64,000 nucleotides of DNA. It comes from Phocaeicola coprophilus. GTDB taxonomy: Bacteria > Bacteroidota > Bacteroidia > Bacteroidales > Bacteroidaceae. The notes under the pieces are model-generated. The model was not told where the DNA came from and did no database searches. It saw only the letters and a list, made by a program, of their open reading frames with translations. Shown here one piece after another: positions 9,764 to 18,058 of this stretch. Within the stretch, counting starts at the first letter, position 1, and each line of letters starts with the position of its first letter. Made by a program: the position numbers and the translations under genes. Where the stretch lies: contig JACJJM010000010.1 of assembly GCA_016900015.1 (NCBI GenBank), positions 1-64,000 of the forward strand, given 5' to 3'.

Positions 9764-10954
9764 ATGATGAGGCCCATGCGTCCTACCACCAGAAAGTTGA
9801 TTACGCTGGTGCTGGCGTCTCTGACTCTTATTTGCGGCATACTTTATGTGTGCCGCAATTTGTTATGGGAACGCGGATTTGAGATTACCGACGAGCTGGG
9901 CGGGAATATATTTCCTTCAGCCATCCTCTCCACGGCAGCGACCAACGCGGAAATCATGGTGCCGGCAGACAGCAATTACGTGGGCAAACCGCTTTCAGGC
10001 ATTGCCCTGCGTGTGAAGCCGTTGCGTCCTAACAGCCGTGTGCGGGTCATGCTGAAGGATTCTCCGTTTTTCTCCGAATCCATCTCGGAGTTTGTGCTGG
10101 AAAAGGCCGGGACGGAGTATACCATCTACCCGGAAATCGTGTGGAATTATGAGGCGCTGAAGAATACGGTGCAGTCGACGCCGTTGACCTTTACGGTCTT
10201 GATGGAGATGAACGGGGAGGAATTGCCGGTGCGTACCAAGACGTTGTCGGTACGGAGTGTGAACGAATGTCTGCTGGGTTATGTGGACGCGCACAATAAG
10301 TTTCACGACACGGGTATCTTCTTTGCCGCATACGTCAATGAGGACCATCCGATGATAGACAAGTTGCTGCGCGAGGCGCTCAATACGCGCATCGTGAATC
10401 GCTTCTGGGGCTACCAGGGCACGGCAGAACAAGTGGACAGGCAGGTGTATGCCTTGTGGTATGTGCTTCAGAAGCGCAATTTCAAGTATAGCTCCATTTC
10501 CAATACCAGCCTGTCGTCCAATGTCGTGTTTGCCCAGCGCGTACGGACGTTCGAGGATGCCATTGAGGCGGCACAGATTAATTGCGTGGACGGGAGCGTG
10601 CTCTTCGCTTCGTTGCTGAAGGCCATCAATATAAACCCCATCCTGCTGCGCATTCCCGGACACATGTTTGTGGGGTATTACACTGACAAGTCTCACCGTG
10701 ACATGAATTTTCTTGAGACTACGCTCATTGGGGAAGTCGATTTGGAGGATTTCTTTCCGGAAGAGAAACTGGACTCGACGATGGTGGGCAAGTCGCAGGC
10801 GGAAGTTTCGCGCCTGACGTTTGAAAAATCCAAGCAGTATGCCACCCGTAAGTTTCGCGAAAATGAAGAGAACATCCGTAGCAACAAGCCCAGCTATATG
10901 TTCTTGGAAATATCCAAGGAGACGCGAAGCCTGATTCAGCCGATTGGCAAATAA
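9764..10954 (+). CDS. Membrane-anchored transglutaminase-like protein
   Basis: A 396-residue protein. An N-terminal hydrophobic segment at about residues 10-28 (KLITLVLASLTLICGILYV) anchors it or serves as a signal. The C-terminal half resembles a transglutaminase-like cysteine fold: Cys274 in INCVDGSVLFASLL and His300 in PGHMFVGYY sit at the spacing seen in that superfamily. The third catalytic residue is not certain. The N-terminal half (about 40-170) looks beta-rich. Substrate unknown; a peptide or cell-wall role is only inference. It lies 1 bp after ridA and its stop abuts the next gene. Confidence 0.6.
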   Translation: MMRPMRPTTRKLITLVLASLTLICGILYVCRNLLWERGFEITDELGGNIFPSAILSTAATNAEIMVPADSNYVGKPLSGIALRVKPLRPNSRVRVMLKDSPFFSESISEFVLEKAGTEYTIYPEIVWNYEALKNTVQSTPLTFTVLMEMNGEELPVRTKTLSVRSVNECLLGYVDAHNKFHDTGIFFAAYVNEDHPMIDKLLREALNTRIVNRFWGYQGTAEQVDRQVYALWYVLQKRNFKYSSISNTSLSSNVVFAQRVRTFEDAIEAAQINCVDGSVLFASLLKAININPILLRIPGHMFVGYYTDKSHRDMNFLETTLIGEVDLEDFFPEEKLDSTMVGKSQAEVSRLTFEKSKQYATRKFRENEENIRSNKPSYMFLEISKETRSLIQPIGK

Positions 10955-10983
10955 TGATTAATAAAGCTCATACAAAAACAACT

Positions 10984-11361
10984 ATGGAAGTAAAAGCAAG
11001 ATTTGACCATTTCAATATCAATGTGCTCGATTTGGAGCGCAGCATCGCATTCTATGAAAAGGCCTTGGGCCTGCATGAGAGTCACCGCAAGGAAGCAGCA
11101 GACGGTTCGTTTGTCTTAGTCTATTTGGCTGATGGCGTGACCGGATTCCTATTGGAGCTGACCTGGCTTCGCGACCGTAAGGAACCCTATGAGTTGGGTG
11201 ACAATGAAAGCCATCTCTGCTTCCGTGTGTCGGGCGATTATGACGCAGTCCGCCGTTATCACAAGGAGATGGGGTGTGTATGTTTTGAAAATGAGGCGAT
11301 GGGTCTCTATTTCATCAATGACCCCGACGATTACTGGATAGAGATACTTCCGCAGAAATAA
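10984..11361 (+). CDS. VOC family protein, glyoxalase I-like
   Basis: A 125-residue vicinal-oxygen-chelate protein. The ATG at 10984 (MEVKARFDHFNINV) is preferred over an in-frame ATG at 10954 because it starts directly at the VOC fold. All four possible metal ligands of glyoxalase I are present: His in DHFNINV, Glu in LLELTW, His in ESHLCF and Glu in YWIEIL. A lactoylglutathione-lyase-like or methylmalonyl-CoA-epimerase-like reaction is possible; the exact substrate cannot be read from sequence. It follows the transglutaminase-like gene closely. Confidence 0.8.
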   Translation: MEVKARFDHFNINVLDLERSIAFYEKALGLHESHRKEAADGSFVLVYLADGVTGFLLELTWLRDRKEPYELGDNESHLCFRVSGDYDAVRRYHKEMGCVCFENEAMGLYFINDPDDYWIEILPQK

Positions 11362-11399
11362 ATGGATGGTCACATAAGTAGCAACGAAACAAAAAGATT

Positions 11400-12218
11400 A
11401 TGGACATGAAGAAATACATAGCTCCCGGAGGGTGGTTTTCCTTGCAATATCCGGCTTCGTGGAGCGAATTTGAGGATGAAGCCGGAAGCTTCCTGTTCTA
11501 TAACCCGGAGAAGTGGAACGGCAATTTCCGCATTTCGGCTTACAAGGACCGTTCGTCCTCGTATGCTCGCGAATCCATTGCCGCCGAATTGAAGCGCAGT
11601 GAACAAGTGAAGATGAAGCGGGTCGGCCGATGGGAGTGTGCTTATAGTTGCGAGACCTTCATGGAAGGCAATGAAGCCTATACGTCTCACTTTTGGGTGA
11701 CGGGTGAGAAGAATGTTTCCGTGGAATGTAGCTTCACGGTGGCCAAAGGTTCGGCGATAGACGTGGCCGAGCAGATTATTGCCACATTGGACATCCGCCA
11801 GGACGGCAAGCGTTATCCGAAAGAATGCATCCCGGTGCGTGTCTTGGAGATCAATGAGATAAATCAGGCTTATGATTGGGCTTCTTCCTATATCAAGAAG
11901 GCTTTGAAGAAAGACTTCACCGCTTCAGAGCGTGACTTGGCTCACATGCAGGCGGTCATGGATAGCGGGAAGTTGCAACATGAGGCCTGGCAGGCATTGG
12001 GACTGACCTTTGGTGCAGTCCTTGTCAATGAGATGGACGGCATGGATTGGGTGACTGTCATTGACGGACGCAAGGAATATCCGGCACTACGCTTTGCGGA
12101 TACTGATTTGCTGGTTTGTCCCTTGAATCTTTTTGCAGACAAGGTCAGTCATGGCGAAGTGTGCGATGTCAAGAAAGAGTTTGAACGCATTAAAAGAGAA
12201 GTGGAGGAGCGATTGTAA
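11400..12218 (+). CDS. DUF3805/DUF3806 domain protein
   Basis: A 272-residue cytoplasmic protein of unknown function. The N-terminal half (about 1-140, starting GGWFSLQYPASWSEFED) resembles DUF3805, and the C-terminal half (about 150-270, with VTVIDGRKEYPALRFADTD) resembles DUF3806, a pairing found in Bacteroidetes. No signal peptide or catalytic motif is evident. A second ATG at 11406 is an equally good start. Its stop overlaps the start of the ABC-F gene by one base, so the two are probably translated together. Confidence 0.75.
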   Translation: MDMKKYIAPGGWFSLQYPASWSEFEDEAGSFLFYNPEKWNGNFRISAYKDRSSSYARESIAAELKRSEQVKMKRVGRWECAYSCETFMEGNEAYTSHFWVTGEKNVSVECSFTVAKGSAIDVAEQIIATLDIRQDGKRYPKECIPVRVLEINEINQAYDWASSYIKKALKKDFTASERDLAHMQAVMDSGKLQHEAWQALGLTFGAVLVNEMDGMDWVTVIDGRKEYPALRFADTDLLVCPLNLFADKVSHGEVCDVKKEFERIKREVEERL

Positions 12219-14086
12219 TGGCTAATCCTTATTTGCAAGTCGAAGGACTGACCAAATCGTTTGGCGACCTGGTGCTCTTCCGTGATATTTCTTTTGGCAT
12301 TGGCGAAGGACAACGTGTCGGATTGATTGCTCCAAACGGCAGCGGGAAGACTACGCTACTCAATGTCCTGGCTGGAAAAGACGGGCACGATGCCGGGAAC
12401 ATCGTTTTCAGGCGTGACTTGAAAGTGGGCTATCTGGAGCAGTCGCCGACCTATCCGGAAGAACTGACAGTGCTGGAAGCCTGTTTCTATCACGGGAATG
12501 AGACGGTGAATCTGATTCGAGAGTATGAACATTGTCTGGAGACACCGGGCAATCCGGGATTGGACGATTTGCTCCTGCGCATGGACCATGCCAATGCCTG
12601 GGACTATGAACGCAAAGCCAAACAAATCCTTTCGCAACTGAATGTCCGCTATTTCAGCCAGCCGGTGGGACAGCTTTCTGGAGGACAACTGAAACGGGTG
12701 GCTCTGGCCAATGTGCTTATCAATGAGCCGGACTTTCTGATGCTGGATGAGCCGACTAACCATCTGGACCTTGACATGACCGAATGGCTGGAGGAATATC
12801 TGAAGCAGGGTGCATTGAGCTTGCTGATGGTTACGCACGACCGCTACTTTCTGGACCGCGTCTGCTCGGAAATCTTGGAAATCGACAACAAACAAATCTA
12901 TTCCTACAAAGGGAATTATAGCTACTATCTGGAGAAACGCCAGGAGCGCATCGACGCGACGAATGCCGAGATAGCCCGCGCGAACAACCTTTATCGCACG
13001 GAGCTGGAGTGGATGCGCCGTATGCCGCAAGCGCGCGGACACAAGGCACGCTACCGCGAAGAGGCCTTTTATGAGCTGGAGAAAGTGGCTAAACAGCGTT
13101 CTTACAACCGGGAAGTGAAGCTCGACATGAAGGCTTCTTACATCGGGTCGAAGATATTCGAGGCAGACCATCTTTGCAAGCGTTTTGATGATGTCGTGAT
13201 TCTGGACGATTTCTCTTATATCTTTGCCCGCTATGAGAAGATGGGCATCGTGGGGAATAACGGCACGGGGAAATCAACTTTCATAAAGATACTCATGGGG
13301 CTGGAGACGCCGGACAGCGGAGTGCTTGACATCGGAGAAACCGTGCGCTTCGGCTATTATTCGCAGGAAGGGCTGCAGTTTGACGAGCAGATGAAGGTCA
13401 TTGATGTCGTGCAGGATATAGCGGAAGTCGTCGAGCTGGGCAACGGCAAGCGACTTACGGCTTCCCAATTTTTACAGTATTTCCTTTTTACGCCCGAAAA
13501 ACAGCATAGCTATGTCTACAAGCTGAGCGGTGGAGAACGCCGTCGCCTGTACCTCTGCACCGTGTTGATGCGTAACCCGAATTTCCTGGTGCTTGACGAA
13601 CCGACCAACGACCTTGACATTGTCACTTTGCAGGTGCTTGAGGAGTATCTGCAGAATTTCAAAGGATGTGTCATCGTCGTGAGCCATGACCGTTACTTCA
13701 TGGACAAGGTGGTCGACCACCTGCTTGTCTTCAACGGGCAAGGTGACATCCGCGACTTTCCCGGCAACTATACTGACTATCGGGAGTGGAAGGAAGCGAA
13801 GATGCGGCAAGAGAAAAAGGATGAGAAGCAAGTCGACCCCAAGACGGCGAAAGTGCGCCTGAATGACAAACGACGCATGAGTTTCAAGGAACGGCGTGAG
13901 TTTGAACAGTTGGAGCTGGACATCGCCGCGCTTGAAGCCGAGAAAGCCCAAATCGAAGCGGCACTGTGCAGCGGCACGCTCTCGGTCGAAGAGCTGACCG
14001 ACAAGTCTAAGCGGTTGCCGGCCTTGAATGACGAGCTTGACGAGAAAACCATGCGTTGGCTTGAATTGAGCGAATTGGCTGAATAG
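12218..14086 (+). CDS. ABC-F family ATPase (Uup-like)
   Basis: A 622-residue cytoplasmic protein with two ABC ATPase domains and no membrane segments. Walker A motifs are IAPNGSGKTT (about 38-47) and VGNNGTGKST (about 345-354); signatures are QLSGGQLKR and KLSGGERRR; both domains have LDEPTNHLDL/LDEPTNDLDI. A charged coiled-coil C-terminus (about 530-622) is typical of Uup-type members. ABC-F proteins act on ribosomes or DNA structures rather than transport. There is no basis to call antibiotic resistance. It overlaps the upstream gene by one base and ends before a strong terminator. Confidence 0.93.
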   Translation: MANPYLQVEGLTKSFGDLVLFRDISFGIGEGQRVGLIAPNGSGKTTLLNVLAGKDGHDAGNIVFRRDLKVGYLEQSPTYPEELTVLEACFYHGNETVNLIREYEHCLETPGNPGLDDLLLRMDHANAWDYERKAKQILSQLNVRYFSQPVGQLSGGQLKRVALANVLINEPDFLMLDEPTNHLDLDMTEWLEEYLKQGALSLLMVTHDRYFLDRVCSEILEIDNKQIYSYKGNYSYYLEKRQERIDATNAEIARANNLYRTELEWMRRMPQARGHKARYREEAFYELEKVAKQRSYNREVKLDMKASYIGSKIFEADHLCKRFDDVVILDDFSYIFARYEKMGIVGNNGTGKSTFIKILMGLETPDSGVLDIGETVRFGYYSQEGLQFDEQMKVIDVVQDIAEVVELGNGKRLTASQFLQYFLFTPEKQHSYVYKLSGGERRRLYLCTVLMRNPNFLVLDEPTNDLDIVTLQVLEEYLQNFKGCVIVVSHDRYFMDKVVDHLLVFNGQGDIRDFPGNYTDYREWKEAKMRQEKKDEKQVDPKTAKVRLNDKRRMSFKERREFEQLELDIAALEAEKAQIEAALCSGTLSVEELTDKSKRLPALNDELDEKTMRWLELSELAE

Positions 14087-14109
14087 CCCCTGTCATGAGG
14101 CATAAGGAA

Positions 14110-14161
14110 CCCGCGTATGCATTCAACGGATGAAGGATGTATACGCGGGCTGTTTTCTTTT
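14110..14161 (+). terminator. Rho-independent terminator after the ABC-F gene
   Basis: A 13-bp stem with one mismatch pairs 14110-14122 (CCCGCGTATGCAT) with 14137-14149, followed by a T-rich run (TGTTTTCTTTT). It closes the ridA to ABC-F transcription unit. Confidence 0.8.
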
Positions 14162-14162
14162 A

Positions 14163-14354
14163 GAAGCTGTTTTGAATTTATCGTGTGATGATTTGAGATG
14201 AGTTTTTGAGTCATTTTTGGTTCTGTGATGAGGAAGATAGCGGGCTATCTGACGAAGAACAGGAACGAAAAGGACCAAAAAATCGCCCAAAGCACACACG
14301 AAAACAGATACATCCAGTCGGGAAGAACTTTTTGTAGAAATTCAAAACAGCTTC
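14163..14354. mobile_element. MITE-like element, 192 bp, with 17-bp terminal inverted repeats
   Basis: Perfect inverted repeats GAAGCTGTTTTGAATTT at 14163-14179 and 14338-14354 bound an interior with no transposase. Each end is flanked by TTA (14160-14162 and 14355-14357), a likely 3-bp target duplication. This is the architecture of a miniature inverted-repeat element mobilised by a transposase elsewhere. It lies between the ABC-F terminator and the 3' end of ysxC. Confidence 0.7.
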
Positions 14355-14374
14355 TTAGAAAGATGGGTGACGTG

Positions 14375-14971
14375 TCACAACGTCTGGTTGATGCTTTCGA
14401 TGTAGTCAAGCACCTCCTGCCGTCCCAATTTCTTTTCCGAGGAAGTCACGAAGTGCGGAGGAAGCTCTTCCCACTGTTCCTCCAGTTTCTTCAGGTAGTT
14501 CTGCACATTCTCGCGCAGCTTGGTCGTGCCCAGTTTGTCCGCTTTGGTGAAGATGATGGCGAAGGGCACGCCGTTTTCGCCCAGCCATTCGATGAACTCC
14601 AGGTCTATCTTTTGCGGCTCGTGGCGGCAGTCGATGAGGACAAACAGGCAAGTGAGCGCCTCGCGCCGGAGTATGTATTCGGAAATGATTTTCTGAATCT
14701 TTTCTTGGGCCGCTTTGCTGCGTTTGGCATATCCGTAACCGGGCAAGTCCACCAGATACCATTCTTTGTTGATGAGAAAATGGTTGATGAGGAGCGTTTT
14801 GCCCGGCGTGGACGATGTCATGGCCAGCTTCGAGTTGCGGGTGAGCATGTTAATGAGGCTCGACTTGCCCACGTTCGAACGTCCGATGAAGGCGTATTCG
14901 GGCAGCCCGTCGTTCGGGCATTTCTCCACTTGCGTATTGCTTACTTTGAATTCTGCGTTCTTGATGTCCAT
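14375..14971 (-). CDS. engB: Ribosome biogenesis GTP-binding protein YsxC/EngB
   Basis: A 198-residue TrmE-Era-EngA-EngB-Septin family GTPase needed for large ribosomal subunit assembly. G1 is GRSNVGKSS (30-38), G2 TPGKT (55-59), G3 DLPGYG (75-80) and G4 TKAD (142-145). The start [14 protein letters not shown] is the usual one for the family, so its first 31 bp genuinely overlap the end of the upstream symporter gene, suggesting translational coupling. Length is normal. Confidence 0.96.
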   Translation of the reverse strand: MDIKNAEFKVSNTQVEKCPNDGLPEYAFIGRSNVGKSSLINMLTRNSKLAMTSSTPGKTLLINHFLINKEWYLVDLPGYGYAKRSKAAQEKIQKIISEYILRREALTCLFVLIDCRHEPQKIDLEFIEWLGENGVPFAIIFTKADKLGTTKLRENVQNYLKKLEEQWEELPPHFVTSSEKKLGRQEVLDYIESINQTL

Positions 14972-16428
14972 AGAGCTGTCTGTTTTTTTGCGTGAATGGA
15001 TATGAGTGCCAGGCCGGCAAATGTCAGTAGTCCGTTGAGCATAAGCAACTCATAGCCGAAGGAGTAATCCGTGTGCAAAGATACAACACGGGCCGTAATG
15101 TAGCAAATCACGGGTGATGCGACTGCGACGACAGGGACGTATGGCCCGCGCGGAGTCCGGCGTGTGAACAGCCCGAAGGCAAACAAGCCCAGGAGCGGAC
15201 CGTAGGTGTAGGAAGTCATCGTGTAGAGCGTGTCGATGACGCTTGGGCTGTCGATGAACTTGAATCCCAGGATGCAGCCGACAAACAGGACGGAAAGCAA
15301 CACATGCACCTGGCGCCGGCGTCGTTCGGCTTCTTCCTTCGTCTTCTTCTCCACGTCGAGCAGGTCGATGCAGACACTGGTCGTGAGGGCTGTGAGTGCC
15401 GAGTCGGCGCTTGAGAACGCTGCGGCCAGGATGCCGATGGTGAAACACGTCAGGACGCCGTAGCCCAGGTATCCGCCGGCTGCGAACATGGGGAGCAGGT
15501 CGTCGCCCCGTTCCGGGACGGGCAGGCCGAGCCGATTTGCGGCAAGCAGCAGGAGGATGCCCAGGGACAGAAACAGGAAATTGACCGGCAGGAAGGAGAA
15601 ACCGTAGCAATACATGTTCTTCCGGGCCTCTTTCAGGTTGCGGCAGGTGAGGTTCTTCTGCATCATGTCCTGGTCGAGTCCGGTCATGACGATGGTGATG
15701 AATACGCCGCTGAAAAACTGTTTGAAGAAGTTTTGTTTGGAAATCCAGTCATCAAACACGAACACGCGGCTGTGTGTGTCGGTCGTCACCGCGTCCCACA
15801 ATCCCCTGGCGTCCAGCCGGAGCGTTGACGCGACAGCCACCACGATGAGCACCAGTGTGAGCAGCAGGAAGAAGGTCTGCAACGTGTCGGTCCACACGAT
15901 GGTGCGTATGCCGCAGCGGTGTGTATAGAGCCAGATGAGTCCGACGATGGTCGTGGCCGTCACGGCAAAGGGGATGCCGTAGGCGTCGAATATGAATTCT
16001 TGCAGGATGAGGCAGACCAGATAGAGCCGGAGCGAAGCCCCGAGCAGCTTGGAGAGCAGGAAGAAAGAGGCTCCCGTGCGGTAGGCCTGGCGTCCCAGCC
16101 GGTTGCCGAGGTAGGTGTAGATGGAAGTCAGCCGGAGCCGGTAATAGAGCGGGAGCAACACGTGGGCGATGACCAGATAGCCTGCGAAAAATCCCATGCA
16201 CGTCTGCAGATAGGTCATGTCGATGCTTTTCACCATGCCCGGCACGGAGACAAATGTGACGCCGGACAGCGAGGCTCCAATCATCCCGAATGCGACCAAC
16301 GGCCAAGGCGAACGTCGGTTGCCACGGAAGAAAGCGTCATTGTCCGGTCGCGTCGATGTCAGTCGGGCGACAAGCAGCAGGAGGGCGAAATAAGCTGCCA
16401 GGATGAGGAGTATGTAGAGTCCGTTCAT
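14941..16428 (-). CDS. Sodium:solute symporter family transporter
   Basis: A 495-residue inner-membrane protein of the SSS family, with about 13 hydrophobic segments from residue 2 to the C-terminus. Family-like stretches include [18 protein letters not shown] (about 53-70) and a sodium-site-like region ([17 protein letters not shown]). It should couple sodium entry to uptake of an organic solute; the substrate is not evident. A TATCTTTG element lies 24 bp upstream. It overlaps engB by 31 bp. Confidence 0.9.
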   Translation of the reverse strand: MNGLYILLILAAYFALLLLVARLTSTRPDNDAFFRGNRRSPWPLVAFGMIGASLSGVTFVSVPGMVKSIDMTYLQTCMGFFAGYLVIAHVLLPLYYRLRLTSIYTYLGNRLGRQAYRTGASFFLLSKLLGASLRLYLVCLILQEFIFDAYGIPFAVTATTIVGLIWLYTHRCGIRTIVWTDTLQTFFLLLTLVLIVVAVASTLRLDARGLWDAVTTDTHSRVFVFDDWISKQNFFKQFFSGVFITIVMTGLDQDMMQKNLTCRNLKEARKNMYCYGFSFLPVNFLFLSLGILLLLAANRLGLPVPERGDDLLPMFAAGGYLGYGVLTCFTIGILAAAFSSADSALTALTTSVCIDLLDVEKKTKEEAERRRRQVHVLLSVLFVGCILGFKFIDSPSVIDTLYTMTSYTYGPLLGLFAFGLFTRRTPRGPYVPVVAVASPVICYITARVVSLHTDYSFGYELLMLNGLLTFAGLALISIHAKKQTALWTSRTQNSK

Positions 16429-16451
16429 GTGTGTGCCGGTGATTGGGACGG

Positions 16452-16459
16452 CAAAGATA
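16452..16459 (-). promoter_or_regulatory. -7 element for the symporter/engB unit
   Basis: Minus strand TATCTTTG fits TAnnTTTG and predicts a short leader before the ATG at 16428. No clear -33. Confidence 0.5.
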
Positions 16460-16594
16460 GCGAATCTCTTTCATTTCGTTCTGTCGTGTCGCCTTCCGAA
16501 AGATGCATCTGTTTCGTTTTTGACTGAAGGCTTTTGAATATTCTTCACAAATGTATGACTTTTAGAACTCCTTTTCTTCACAGAGAGAAGGTCG

Positions 16595-16734
16595 TCAGAG
16601 CCTGCCATGAAGACCGTCCGGGCTTAGCCTCTATTCCGTCCGTGTCCGCCCTCTATTCGGCCCGTGCGCCGCTTCCTTTCCGCTCCCGGACGGAGTAGAG
16701 ACTAAGCCCGGACGGAATGCAGTGATGGTATGGA
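16595..16734 (-). repeat. 22-bp tandem array, CGGAAAGGA family (locus 2), with inverted halves
   Basis: Reverse-strand units end at 16616, 16638, 16660 and 16682, a 22-bp period; the last reads CGGAAAGGAAG on the minus strand, the others CGGAATAGAGG or CCGAATAGAGG. From 16691 and 16713 forward-strand units (CGGAGTAGAG, CGGAATGCAG) continue at 22 bp, so the array flips orientation near 16686. The rest of 16429-17030 shows nothing else I can name. Confidence 0.7.
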
Positions 16735-17037
16735 CTGAGGTAAATAGTTTGTTCCCAGTCGGTTGCTTGTCGGGACTTGAGAACCCTAGTGACCGTTTTG
16801 TTTTCTTGAAAAATGCGTTCCCGGCGCGTCGGAGGAACGCGAAGCCGGATTTTGCCGCTGTAAAATATGCTAACAATCACAGACCTCTCTCAATCGGCTG
16901 GCAGATGCCGTGCGGTTGATACCTTCGGAAGCCGGAGACGGAATACAAGGACCTGCCGGTCTTGCTTCTTGTCGATTTGCCGTCGTGTTTTTCTGTCGGG
17001 TTGGTGAATTTTGAAATGCTTTTTTTCTCGGAGTTAC

Positions 17038-17067
17038 TTGAATTTAAATAGAAACCTTGTATCTTTG
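17038..17067 (+). promoter_or_regulatory. Promoter of the structured leader and HTH gene
   Basis: TTG at 17038-17040, a 19-bp spacer and TATCTTTG at 17060-17067 match the Bacteroidota consensus. Transcription would begin near 17074 and run through the structured RNA into the HTH gene. Confidence 0.6.
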
Positions 17068-17181
17068 CTTCCGTATATTGACTGAGCTGGATGGTATTGG
17101 TCAATGTGCAATTTATATGGAAAAGCGATTCCATCTATACTTATGGGATAAAGATATTATGAGCTTTTAGCTATTATTCTC

Positions 17182-17338
17182 CGATCTGAAAACCGCCAAA
17201 TTGAAGACATACGAGAATAAGTAGAAGAGAGTTCACGTCCTTGCATAGGGCGTGAACCATTTGTACTTATTCGTATGTCAGGTTACTTGGCGGTACCTCA
17301 GATCGAAATAAGTTTCAGATGGTTCCGCCTTTTTATTT
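17182..17338 (+). ncRNA. Structured RNA with mutually exclusive long hairpin and terminator
   Basis: Long form: CGATCTG (17182-17188) pairs CAGATCG (17299-17305), ACCGCCAA (17192-17199) pairs TTGGCGGT (17287-17294), 17206-17223 pairs 17264-17279 over 16 bp with a 2-nt bulge, and GTTCACG (17231-17237) pairs CGTGAAC (17251-17257). Alternative form: GGCGGTACC (17289-17297) pairs GGTTCCGCC (17321-17329, one mismatch), directly followed by TTTTTATTT, a terminator. Both use GGCGGT, so they exclude each other. ATTTCAGA-type pairing (ATCTGAAA with TTTCAGAT, 17313-17320) is a further option. Either an attenuator for the HTH gene starting at 17339 or an independent small RNA, for example a 6S- or Bacteroidales-1-like RNA. 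Confidence 0.7.
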
Positions 17339-17569
17339 ATGCGTACATTTATGATACACATAGGGCAAATAATCGAATTGGAGTTGCGCAGTCAAGGACG
17401 CTCTGTCAGTTGGTTTGCAAAACAGTTGTTTTGCGACAGGAGTAATGTGTACAAGATATTCAAGAAAGCAAGCATAGATTCCGACTTGTTGATACGGATT
17501 TCTACGATTTTAGATAAAGACTTTTTCCAACTATATAGTGCTGAGATTCAAGAAAAGAGGCTGAAGTGA
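17339..17569 (+). CDS. Small HTH (XRE-like) DNA-binding protein
   Basis: A 76-residue protein, or 72 residues if the ATG at 17351 (MIHIGQIIELELRSQGRSV) is used, which better matches the Bacteroidales family I recall. The core SVSWFAKQLFCDRSNVYKIF is a helix-turn-helix of Cro/C1-like type, followed by SIDSDLLIRISTILDKDFFQ. Likely a transcription regulator. The first ATG follows immediately after the T-run of a terminator hairpin, so expression probably depends on read-through. It opens an AT-rich islet. Confidence 0.7.
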   Translation: MRTFMIHIGQIIELELRSQGRSVSWFAKQLFCDRSNVYKIFKKASIDSDLLIRISTILDKDFFQLYSAEIQEKRLK

Positions 17570-17674
17570 GGCATGTTGCCGATTTGGCTACGAAAGTGCA
17601 GCGTTTATGGCATCATGCTTGTGATGGTACTTTTTTTGTTTCCTTTTACTTTTGCAACAAAAGATAAAGGTAAG

Positions 17675-18058
17675 ATGAATATATATTTTTTGTTGTTTGC
17701 GTTGCTGATACCTTTGGCAACATTTGGAGGGGATTTCAAAATATGTCGGATACATTCTCCTAATCCTTTGTATGAATATTTGGCGAATCAACATCTCCAA
17801 AGAAAAAGAAATGATGTGGTTACTATATCCTTAAAAGATTCACTGGCATTTGTATCTTACCGTGGCGAGAAAGGAAGAGTTGTTTTTCGCCGTTGCCAAG
17901 AATCTTCAAATACATATTGCAAACGAAAGTATGGTTTGACTGCATATCTTATGCTTGGCAATAATGAAGATGTTACGAAAACAGCTCGTGTGGTGATATG
18001 GAAGAATATACGGAGGAATCCAAGGCTCAGTGTGGACTTAAAGCAGGTGGGGCTATGA
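17675..18058 (+). CDS. Small secreted protein of unknown function
   Basis: A 127-residue protein starting with a signal peptide (MNIYFLLFALLIPLATFGG). The start at 17675 is preferred to an in-frame ATG at 17573 because a TACTTTTG promoter-like element (17647-17654) lies between them and the shorter form begins at the signal. The mature part is basic and Cys-containing (RRCQESSNTYCKRKYG); I recognise no domain. The last four bases overlap the YidD-fusion start (ATGA), implying co-translation and a shared process. Codons are AT-rich compared with neighbours outside the islet. Confidence 0.55.
   Translation: MNIYFLLFALLIPLATFGGDFKICRIHSPNPLYEYLANQHLQRKRNDVVTISLKDSLAFVSYRGEKGRVVFRRCQESSNTYCKRKYGLTAYLMLGNNEDVTKTARVVIWKNIRRNPRLSVDLKQVGL

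Noticed and set aside
12218-14086. ABC-F protein as an antibiotic-resistance determinant
   Set aside because: The sequence looks like the housekeeping Uup-type group with a C-terminal coiled coil; nothing supports a resistance role.
16740-17030. tRNA or other RNA gene in the long gap
   Set aside because: No cloverleaf arms or CCA-type end could be found on either strand.
17090-17161. Short frame in the structured leader (starts MVLVNVQFIWKSD) as a leader peptide
   Set aside because: About 23 codons with no ribosome-binding sequence and no relation to the hairpins; could be chance, so not annotated.
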